The notes beneath the pieces are model-generated. The model was not told the DNA's origin. It made no database searches and was given only the letters and a program-made list of their open reading frames with translations. The position numbers and the translations under genes were made by a program. DNA of 25,091 nt from Lachnospiraceae bacterium UBA1683 (lineage in GTDB: Bacteria > Bacillota > Clostridia > Lachnospirales > Lachnospiraceae). Positions 1-6,648 of the stretch are shown here, piece after piece; the stretch's first letter is position 1, and each line of letters starts with the position of its first letter. The stretch covers positions 1 to 25,091 of the forward strand of contig DCKD01000026.1 in NCBI GenBank assembly GCA_002320245.1, in the 5' to 3' direction.

Positions 1-81
1 CTCCATGCGCAGATGTGCAGACACAGCCTGCTGTAAGCCCGCTTACACATTCTGTAACCGCACATTTTCCATATTACATAC
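1..81. other. Non-coding left edge, downstream of divIB
   Basis: No convincing gene is visible here. The stretch follows the divIB stop codon on the minus strand. It contains a short inverted repeat, TGTAAG at 32-37 and CTTACA at 42-47, with a 4-nt loop. No T-run follows on the minus strand, so I do not call it a terminator. In related dcw clusters ftsZ often comes next, but none of it is visible. Confidence 0.5.
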
Positions 82-1023
82 TCACTGCGTATCCGGCACA
101 AACCGGATGGACGTATCTGAAGTCTGATAATTTTCCAGATGCAGCACGCCTGCCTGTCCGGCATACTGTTCACTCAGTTTCTGCAGAACCGGAGGAACCT
201 GAGCAATTTTTTCTTCATAATTTCCCACACCCAGCATCACCTGAACCGCACCGAAGGTCACAGCCAGATTGCTGCCGGAACATGTCAGCCTGTCCGGAAT
301 CAGGCTGTTCTTCCTCAGCAGGGCGGTCAGTTCTGTTATCTGTCCAAAAATCTTATCATCCGCCGCGGGAATCTTCTTTCCCATCTTCACTTTTTCCGCA
401 TTGATTTCCATGCCCTCGATATATGTCACACCGTCTATTACATCGTCGCTCTTCAGCGATGCGGTTCCATCCTTGTCAAAATACAAAAATGCACCGTCAT
501 AATCTATCCGCCCTGCAAGTGTTTTCTCTTTTACCTGCACCTGCACCTTTCCCGGTGATTTCAATGTCACCCTGACGCTCTGTACCGATGGAGGGAGCTG
601 CACATCCTCACGGTTATATCTCCAGAGGACATACAGGGAATTCCCCGCATATTTATCGCTGCCCATCCAGTCCAGAATGTCCTGCTCCGGTGTATGGACA
701 TTTCCCGTCACAGTAATCTGTTTTGTCTGGAAAATGATGGTTTCCAGATAACCAAGCCCACCGAGCAGCGCAGCGATACAAAGAACAAATATAAGCCATT
801 TCCAATTGAACCTGCGTCTTCTGCGTTTCCGCCTTCGTTTCTTTTGTGCCGGCACAGACGTCCGGCGCTGCCGCATCTGTGTACTCCCCCTTTGCCGCAC
901 AGATGCGCTCCCGCGGCGGTGCTGCCCGGACGGATGTCTCTCCCCGGTCTGCGAATGTCCGGATTGACTGTATGTAGTTGTTCTCACAGACTGATCTCTC
1001 CGCCTGATATTTCGCTGTGCCAT
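82..1023 (-). CDS. divIB: Cell division protein DivIB/FtsQ
   Basis: This is a bitopic divisome protein that works with FtsL and DivIC/FtsB to control septal peptidoglycan synthesis. The 313-aa product has a cytoplasmic tail of about 70 residues, very rich in Arg, Lys, Ser and Gln and ending in an almost pure Arg/Lys run (about 60-71). One membrane span follows (about 75-96). A POTRA-like region begins at about 99 (ITVTGNVHT...) and leads into the beta domain with the usual VKEKTLAGRI and GVTYIEG-like segments. A GAGGAGG ribosome binding site lies 7 nt before the ATG. It is the last dcw gene in view and is separated from ftsW by a 239-bp gap holding a miniature element. Assignment rests on topology, POTRA-type sequence and gene order; the basic tail is longer than in many homologues. 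Confidence 0.88.
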   Translation of the reverse strand: MAQRNIRRRDQSVRTTTYSQSGHSQTGERHPSGQHRRGSASVRQRGSTQMRQRRTSVPAQKKRRRKRRRRRFNWKWLIFVLCIAALLGGLGYLETIIFQTKQITVTGNVHTPEQDILDWMGSDKYAGNSLYVLWRYNREDVQLPPSVQSVRVTLKSPGKVQVQVKEKTLAGRIDYDGAFLYFDKDGTASLKSDDVIDGVTYIEGMEINAEKVKMGKKIPAADDKIFGQITELTALLRKNSLIPDRLTCSGSNLAVTFGAVQVMLGVGNYEEKIAQVPPVLQKLSEQYAGQAGVLHLENYQTSDTSIRFVPDTQ

Positions 1024-1061
1024 CTACAGCCCTCCTCTTTCGCTCCTTTTCCCGTTTATAG

Positions 1062-1262
1062 CTTTTCCCGTAACCGTTCAGAACAGCAGCAAAACGCAAA
1101 GGCAGACCGGTGCAAGTTTACTTGCATAGGGCTGCATTAGCATTTGGGAATGGGCAGAACGCCCATGAAGCCTCAGACAGAAGCTGCGTAGCAGCGAATA
1201 GCCTACAAAGCAGGCAGGTCTGTGGTCTGCGTTCTGAATGTCCTGTATAGTTACCTTTTCTT
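1062..1262. mobile_element. Putative IS66-like miniature element (MITE) between ftsW and divIB
   Basis: The core is 1070-1254 (185 bp) and has no plausible gene. The left end reads GTAACCGTTCAGAACA and the inward-read right end GTAACTATACAGGACA, identical at 12 of 16 positions. Flanking 8-mers are CTTTTCCC (1062-1069) and CTTTTCTT (1255-1262), 6 of 8 identical, as in a decayed target duplication. Nested inside are TTCAGAAC (1077-1084) with GTTCTGAA (1231-1238), GCAGACC (1102-1108) with GGTCTGC (1224-1230), and small hairpins at 1111-1126, 1151-1165 and 1183-1195. From memory, IS66-family ends begin GTAA and make 8-bp duplications; the family assignment is inference. The right flank abuts the ftsW stop codon. 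An operon-embedded structured RNA is the alternative. Confidence 0.6.
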
Positions 1263-2348
1263 TTATTTTACCAGATTAGACACGCTCAATACAAGCCCCA
1301 TTTCCAACAGCAAAAATAAAACCGAAGTACCCCCGTAACTGATGAACGGAAGTGTGATTCCCGTATTCGGAATAGAGTTTGTCACAACCGCAATATTTAA
1401 AATCACCTGAATCATCATATGTGCCATTGCACCGGAAGCTATCAGTGCGCCAAGTAAATCCGGAGCTTTTGTCGCAATCACAAAAAAACGCCAGATTAAT
1501 ATCAAAAACAGACACACGATTGTCCCTGCCCCAATCAGTCCCAGTTCCTCACAGATAATCGAAAAAATCATATCATTCTGTGCCTCCGGAAGAAAACCGA
1601 GTTTCTGAATACTTTCCCCCAGACCTCTTCCAAACAGGCCACCGGAGCCGATTGCATAAAGCCCCTGCAATGTCTGGTATCCTTTTTCATATTTTTCCGG
1701 ATTCCTCCAGATTGCAAGCCGTTCAAGACGGTAACTTTCCAGTGCAAGAAAAGCTGCCATGAATCCGATTCCCGCAACACCCATCCATAAAAACTGCCCA
1801 TACTTCGGACTGGCAACAAAAATCAGCACTGCCGCAATCCCAAGTATGATAATCGCCGTACTTAAGTTGCTTGCCCCGACAAGCGCCACAATCGGCAGTA
1901 CGGGTGCAAGCACCTTTGCAAGCGTCGTGATTTTCCCCATTTTCTTCACATGCTTTGTCACAATGCAGGAAAGGAACAAAATCACTGCCACTTTTGCAAA
2001 TTCTGAAGGCTGAAAAGAAACAGGGCCCAAAGAAAGCCATCTTTTGGACCCGTTATACTCATCTCCTATAAACATTACTGCCACAGATAATACCATTGCG
2101 GTCAGATACCCCAGATTTGCAAACGGCACCCATGTGTGGTAATCAATCCTGGCGATGATAAACATCCCAATCAGACCAAGCACCGTTGCCGCGCCCTGTT
2201 TTTTCAGGTAATACAAGGAATCGTGAAACTTTACCCGTCCATTGTATGCACTGGTACTGTATAAAAGCACCAGCCCAATCACAACCAACAGCAGCACTAC
2301 TGTCAGCATTGTGTAGTCGTACCGCGGTTTTTCAGCCGGACGTTTCAA
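1263..2348 (-). CDS. ftsW: FtsW/SpoVE SEDS peptidoglycan glycosyltransferase
   Basis: This is a SEDS-family polymerase that makes glycan strands from lipid II at the septum, together with a class B PBP. The 361-aa product is highly hydrophobic, with about 10 membrane spans. It shows family signatures: LYSTSAYN near the first span, GSKRWLSLG and QPSEFAK, the extracellular loop PEAQNDMIFSIICEELG with the catalytic-type Asp, and C-terminal ITLPFISYGGTS. The start is TTG at 2346-2348, 14 bp after the murD stop, with a GGGAGT ribosome binding site 9 nt upstream; no in-frame ATG gives a better N terminus. murG, often next in other Firmicutes, is replaced here by a miniature element. SpoVE is the alternative name, since FtsW and SpoVE cannot be separated by sequence alone here. 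Confidence 0.9.
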   Translation of the reverse strand: MKRPAEKPRYDYTMLTVVLLLVVIGLVLLYSTSAYNGRVKFHDSLYYLKKQGAATVLGLIGMFIIARIDYHTWVPFANLGYLTAMVLSVAVMFIGDEYNGSKRWLSLGPVSFQPSEFAKVAVILFLSCIVTKHVKKMGKITTLAKVLAPVLPIVALVGASNLSTAIIILGIAAVLIFVASPKYGQFLWMGVAGIGFMAAFLALESYRLERLAIWRNPEKYEKGYQTLQGLYAIGSGGLFGRGLGESIQKLGFLPEAQNDMIFSIICEELGLIGAGTIVCLFLILIWRFFVIATKAPDLLGALIASGAMAHMMIQVILNIAVVTNSIPNTGITLPFISYGGTSVLFLLLEMGLVLSVSNLVK

Positions 2349-2362
2349 TCAAAATCCACTCC

Positions 2363-3745
2363 CTATAACTGATTTACAAGTTCTTTGAATTTATCTCCAC
2401 GTTCTTCATAACACTTAAACATCCCCCAGCTCGCACATGCAGGAGAAAGCAATACCGCATCCCCCGGTTCTGCAAGCCGTACACAGGTTCCTACTGCTTC
2501 TTCAAATGTATCTACCAGGATAGTATCTGTGAATCCCAGTTTCTTCGCTGTCTCATCTATTTTTTCTTTTGTAGCGCCGAGCAGAACAAGCTTCTTCACT
2601 TTTCCGTCGAATGCTTCAATCCACTCCTCATAGGAAGAATTCTTATCATATCCGCCTCCAATCAGAAGCGTCGGCCGGTTCATCGCCTGAATCCCCTTAA
2701 TCGCCGCATCCGGATTCGTTCCCTTCGAATCATTATAGTAGGCGACGCCATTCTTCTCTGCTACAAATTCAATTCGATGCTCCACGCCCTTAAATGCACG
2801 GACTGTACTGCGGATGATATCCATCGGCACTCCGTAGGCTGCTGCCATCGCGACTGCCGCCATAATATTTTCATAATTGTGTGTGCCGAGAAGCTGCAAC
2901 TCATCTACGTGGCAGACTTTGACCGCCTCATCCGTACCATAATGGAACATGATATTGCCGTCTTCCAGATAAATACCTCTTTCCAATATACGCCGGCTGC
3001 TGAAATATAGAACCCTTGCGTTCACGCTTTTTCCAAATGCACGTGTCACTTCATCCTCAAAATTCAGTACGCATACGTCATCCGGCGTCTGATTTCTGCA
3101 AATATTCTTTTTTGCCTCAATATAAGCGTCCATTGTATGATGGCGGTTCAGGTGATCCGGTGTAATATTCAGGATTGCGCTCACCTTCGGACGGAACGTA
3201 TGTATTGTTTCAAGCTGGAAACTGCTCATCTCTGCGACCGCGACAGAATGCTCCGTCATCTCAGACGCAACTTCTGTATAAGGATTGCCAATATTCCCAA
3301 CTACATACACATCGTCCTGATAATTTTTCATAATCTCACCAAGCAATGTTGTTGTCGTTGTTTTTCCATTCGTCCCTGTAATTGCAAGAACCTCTCCTTT
3401 TCCGTATACATATGCCAGCTCGACTTCGCCCCAGATTGGAATATTCAGCTCCCTCATCTGTTCCACAACCGGAAGGTCTGTCGGTACTCCCGGACTGATT
3501 ACCGTCAGCGCCAGTGTCTCCATCACTTCCTTTGGAAGTTCTCCGAGAATCACCCGGACATCTCCTTCCAGAGTCCTGCCTTTTTCTCCGTCCCGCAAAA
3601 TATTCATCCGAATCTGCTCTGCATCCAGAGAATTATTTCCATCATATAATATTACATCTGCCCCCTCCCTCAGAAGCAAACGGCTTGCAGCGATTCCACT
3701 GATACCGGAACCAAATACTAATACATGTTTCTCTTTAACGTACAT
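2363..3745 (-). CDS. murD: UDP-N-acetylmuramoyl-L-alanine--D-glutamate ligase MurD
   Basis: This cytoplasmic ligase adds D-Glu to UDP-MurNAc-L-Ala using ATP. The product is 460 aa from the chosen start. The N-terminal Rossmann region begins with VLVFGSGISGIAASRLLL. The ATP loop GTNGKTT lies at residues 124-130, followed by the Mur ligase signatures NITPDHLNRH and YYNDSKGTNPDAA. The C-terminal domain ends with LSPACASWGMFKCYEERG. I chose the ATG at 3743-3745, 2 nt after the mraY stop and preceded by a GGGGGT element. An upstream in-frame start at 3775 would overlap mraY by 28 nt and add 10 non-conserved residues. The near-overlap with mraY suggests translational coupling. Confidence 0.96.
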   Translation of the reverse strand: MYVKEKHVLVFGSGISGIAASRLLLREGADVILYDGNNSLDAEQIRMNILRDGEKGRTLEGDVRVILGELPKEVMETLALTVISPGVPTDLPVVEQMRELNIPIWGEVELAYVYGKGEVLAITGTNGKTTTTTLLGEIMKNYQDDVYVVGNIGNPYTEVASEMTEHSVAVAEMSSFQLETIHTFRPKVSAILNITPDHLNRHHTMDAYIEAKKNICRNQTPDDVCVLNFEDEVTRAFGKSVNARVLYFSSRRILERGIYLEDGNIMFHYGTDEAVKVCHVDELQLLGTHNYENIMAAVAMAAAYGVPMDIIRSTVRAFKGVEHRIEFVAEKNGVAYYNDSKGTNPDAAIKGIQAMNRPTLLIGGGYDKNSSYEEWIEAFDGKVKKLVLLGATKEKIDETAKKLGFTDTILVDTFEEAVGTCVRLAEPGDAVLLSPACASWGMFKCYEERGDKFKELVNQL

Positions 3746-3747
3746 CT

Positions 3748-4704
3748 TTATACCCCCATAAGTGCAATCAGGCAAAGAATTGCCGTCACAACTGAAAATA
3801 CAGCGACCACCCTTGTCTCAGACCAGCCGCACAATTCAAAATGGTGATGAATTGGAGCCATCTTAAAAAAGCGTTTTCCGCCTGTTTTCTTAAAATAAGT
3901 AACCTGAATGATAACCGATGCTACCTCTACAAGATAAATCAATCCGACAATGATGATAAACAGCGGCATCTGCATCATATATGCCGCGCCTGCCACGAAT
4001 CCGCCCAGCGCAAGGGAACCGGTATCCCCCATAAACACTCTCGCCGGATACACATTGAACAGCAAAAAGCCCAACAGAGCGCCAACTACGGCGCAGGTTA
4101 TCGGTTCAATCCCACTCTTTGTACCAATTGCAACTACTGTGAAAAATGTTGCCACAAGAACCGTAACACTGGACGCCAGTCCGTCCAGGCCGTCTGTAAA
4201 GTTGGTTCCATTGACAGTTCCAATCACCGCCACAAACAACAGCGGAACTGCCAGCCATCCGATATCCCAGTATTTTCCGCCTGAAAACGGAACAAGCATG
4301 GTAAGTGGAATTTTTGCAACCTTTACAACATAATAGGCAAATATTGCGGTTATTACAATCTGCAGCGCCATCTTCTGTTTCGGATACAGTCCATCGGAAC
4401 GTTTCATCACTACTTTCAGATAATCATCCAAAAAACCAATCAGCCCGAACCCCGCCGTCAGAAACAGCACCGGGATAATCCTTGGATAATCTTTTACATA
4501 AAACAGCGAAGTGATTATCACACTTCCCAATATCATCACACCGCCCATCGTCGGTGTTCCCGCCTTTTTCAGATGAGACTGTACACCATCTACACGCTCG
4601 GTCTGCCCCATCTTCAGCCTGCGCAGAAACGGAATCACAATCGGTCCCATAATCACACTCAATACAAATGCTATCAATACCGGAATTACTACATGATTTG
4701 CCAT
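3748..4704 (-). CDS. mraY: Phospho-N-acetylmuramoyl-pentapeptide transferase MraY
   Basis: This is an integral membrane enzyme that transfers phospho-MurNAc-pentapeptide to undecaprenyl phosphate, forming lipid I. The 318-aa product has about 10 hydrophobic spans and all the family motifs: GFLDDYLKV with the Asp pair, NGTNFTDGLDGLAS, FMGDTGSLALGG, and the APIHHHFEL histidine motif in the last cytoplasmic loop. The ATG at 4704 has a GAGGTG ribosome binding site. The gene follows a 110-bp gap that contains a good promoter, so mraY, murD and ftsW can probably be transcribed apart from the PBP genes. Confidence 0.97.
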   Translation of the reverse strand: MANHVVIPVLIAFVLSVIMGPIVIPFLRRLKMGQTERVDGVQSHLKKAGTPTMGGVMILGSVIITSLFYVKDYPRIIPVLFLTAGFGLIGFLDDYLKVVMKRSDGLYPKQKMALQIVITAIFAYYVVKVAKIPLTMLVPFSGGKYWDIGWLAVPLLFVAVIGTVNGTNFTDGLDGLASSVTVLVATFFTVVAIGTKSGIEPITCAVVGALLGFLLFNVYPARVFMGDTGSLALGGFVAGAAYMMQMPLFIIIVGLIYLVEVASVIIQVTYFKKTGGKRFFKMAPIHHHFELCGWSETRVVAVFSVVTAILCLIALMGV

Positions 4705-4736
4705 ATATACACCTCTTCATCTCTTTGGTTATGTAA

Positions 4737-4752
4737 GCGGCATTCCCGCCGC
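4737..4752 (-). other. Short hairpin in the mraY leader
   Basis: GCGGC (4737-4741) and GCCGC (4748-4752) are separated by 6 nt and lie between the predicted promoter and the mraY ribosome binding site. There is no T-run, so it is more likely a 5' leader hairpin than a terminator. Any effect on mraY translation is speculative. Confidence 0.35.
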
Positions 4753-4761
4753 ACCCTATAC

Positions 4762-4790
4762 AGTATACCTCATACACTGCCGTTTTTCAA
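4762..4790 (-). promoter_or_regulatory. Sigma-A-type promoter for mraY-murD-ftsW
   Basis: On the minus strand, TTGAAA (4785-4790) and TATACT (4762-4767) are separated by exactly 17 bp in the non-coding gap upstream of mraY. Both hexamers are close to consensus. Initiation would fall near 4755, about 50 nt before the mraY start. Confidence 0.65.
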
Positions 4791-4814
4791 CCACAACCGA
4801 GCAACACATCCCAC

Positions 4815-6584
4815 TCATTCGCCCTCATCCACCTCTTCGGAGGCTGTTCTCTCAATCCCCAGATACGGCAGCACATTGTCGTAAATGCTGCGCAGTACAG
4901 GAGCCGCAATTGTCCCCCCATAATATACCCCCTGAGGATTGTTAATGATAATAATCCCGATAATCTGCGGATTATCCGCCGGAGCAAAACCGACAAACGA
5001 AGAAATATATTTGTTCGCACTTCTCGGCAGAGTCTGCGAAGTCGCTGTTTTCCCTCCAATCCGATACCCTTCCAGATATGCGTTTTTCCCGGAGCCTTCC
5101 GCCACGACGCTCTCCAGAAGCATACGCATGGTAGCCGATGTTTCGTCAGATACAATTCCATCCGTTTCCTTCCATGAAAGTGTTTCCAATATCGTACCGT
5201 CTTTGTCCGACACTGCTTTTCCAAAATGTGGTGTCACCCTTCTCCCCCCATTGATAATTGAACTAATTGTAGTCAGCAACTGAATCGGTGTAATCTGAAA
5301 AGACTGGCCGAATGTCATCGTTGCGAGCTCCACCATGCCGATGTCTTCCTTTTTATGCATAATCGTCCCCGCTTCGCCCGGCAAATCCACATTCGTCAGG
5401 CTGAGCAGTCCAAATTTCTGAAAATATTCATAAAATGCATCCGAACCGAGCCTTAACCCGATATCAATAAATACCGGATTGCAGGAATTCTGGATTCCCT
5501 GAACAAAAGTTTCTGATCCATGCCCTCCCACTTTATGGCACCGGATTTTCCTATCCTCCACCATTCGGTATCCGGGGCAGGAAAACGTATCCTCCAGTTT
5601 TACCACTCCTGCTTCCAGACAGGCGGCAGATGTTATAACTTTAAACGTAGAACCCGGTTCATATGTGTCATTGATACACCCGTTTCTCCACATCTGATTC
5701 AGAAGATCCTGTTTTTCTTCCTCACTGATTGATTCATTCTCATCCATAGTATTCAGTGTAAATGGTTCATTCAAATTAAATTCCGGCACATTGACCATTG
5801 CAAGCAGCTCCCCGTCCTGCGGATTCATCAAGATAACAGACACGCTGTCCGCCTGTTTTTCCTCCTTCACTTTTTCCGCCGCCTGCTCACAGTACTTCTG
5901 CAGATTATAGTCCAACGTAATCTGCAAAGTGTTCCCCTCCACAGGCTCCACTCTGTCCTCCGCCATATCCTCCAGCTCAATTCCTCTGGCATCCGTCGTT
6001 GTCAGGATTGTACCATTGATTCCTTTCAGATATTCTTCGTATTTTACTTCGAGCCCTATGATTCCCTGATTATCCCCTCCGGTAAAGCCAAGGACTTTGG
6101 ATGCAAGCTCCTCATACGGATAGTATCGTTTAAAATCCTCATCCACTTTCACACCTGCCAGATTCAGATTCCGGATTCGGTCCCCGGTTTCTTTTTCCAC
6201 ATTTGTTTTAATTTTTTCCATAGAAGATACCTTTTCCACTTTTTTGCGGACACTGTCTTCCGGCAGCTCCAGCTCCTCCGACAGAATTTTGATAACTTCT
6301 TCACTGTTCTCAAGCTGGCTGTGGATAACCGATATTGTGCAGACTGTTTTATTTGTTGCCAGAACCACCCCGTTCCTGTCCACAATCTCTCCCCGCGCCG
6401 CCTTGATTTCCCGCTCCCGCTCATGCAGTTGTTCGGCTTTTTTCTGATAATATTCCGCGTCAAATATCATCAGATAAATCAGTCTTCCAATCAAACCGAA
6501 TATCAGAAACAGTGCTGCCAGAAATACAACTAATATTTTTTTCTTGTTATAGGTTTTATTTTTCTGTTCCGTCCCGTTTCCCAT
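4815..6584 (-). CDS. Class B penicillin-binding protein (second of two; SpoVD/FtsI family)
   Basis: This is a membrane-anchored DD-transpeptidase that crosslinks peptidoglycan, probably paired with a SEDS polymerase. The 589-aa product has a short basic N terminus and one membrane span (about 17-40). A PBP dimerisation-type region begins at about 64 (RGEIVDRNG), and the transpeptidase domain carries STFK (Ser312, Lys315) and SCN (367-369). The third motif reads KTAT (512-515) instead of KTG(T/S), confirmed at the codon level. No PASTA domain is evident. The start is the ATG at 6582-6584. An open frame runs 40 codons further upstream but crosses the hairpin and overlaps the previous gene's stop, so I reject it. 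The start lies directly after a hairpin plus T-run. Confidence 0.9.
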   Translation of the reverse strand: MGNGTEQKNKTYNKKKILVVFLAALFLIFGLIGRLIYLMIFDAEYYQKKAEQLHEREREIKAARGEIVDRNGVVLATNKTVCTISVIHSQLENSEEVIKILSEELELPEDSVRKKVEKVSSMEKIKTNVEKETGDRIRNLNLAGVKVDEDFKRYYPYEELASKVLGFTGGDNQGIIGLEVKYEEYLKGINGTILTTTDARGIELEDMAEDRVEPVEGNTLQITLDYNLQKYCEQAAEKVKEEKQADSVSVILMNPQDGELLAMVNVPEFNLNEPFTLNTMDENESISEEEKQDLLNQMWRNGCINDTYEPGSTFKVITSAACLEAGVVKLEDTFSCPGYRMVEDRKIRCHKVGGHGSETFVQGIQNSCNPVFIDIGLRLGSDAFYEYFQKFGLLSLTNVDLPGEAGTIMHKKEDIGMVELATMTFGQSFQITPIQLLTTISSIINGGRRVTPHFGKAVSDKDGTILETLSWKETDGIVSDETSATMRMLLESVVAEGSGKNAYLEGYRIGGKTATSQTLPRSANKYISSFVGFAPADNPQIIGIIIINNPQGVYYGGTIAAPVLRSIYDNVLPYLGIERTASEEVDEGE

Positions 6585-6587
6585 GAA

Positions 6588-6641
6588 ATAAAAAACCTTA
6601 CAAACGATATCTTTATAAGATATTATATCATTTGTAAGGTT
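6588..6641 (-). terminator. Hairpin with T-run between the two PBP genes (terminator or attenuator)
   Basis: AACCTTACAAA (6594-6604) and TTTGTAAGGTT (6631-6641) form a perfect 11-bp stem. An inner ATATC/GATAT stem (6607-6611 with 6619-6623) closes a 7-nt loop. On the minus strand the stem runs into TTTTTT, as in an intrinsic terminator, though the stem is AT-rich. The only purine-rich ribosome-binding candidate for the downstream PBP (GTAAGG) lies inside the distal arm, so folding would also hide it. Confidence 0.6.
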
Positions 6642-6648
6642 ATGCGTT

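Noticed and set aside
54..60. GTAACCG near the left edge as another element end
   Set aside because: Only 7 bases match, no partner end or flanking repeat is visible, and an element from here would run into divIB.
1070..1081. The shared 12-mer GTAACCGTTCAG alone as proof of a repeat family
   Set aside because: Chance 12-mer matches are expected in 25 kb. The case rests on its terminal position in both elements together with the inverted ends and flanking direct repeats.
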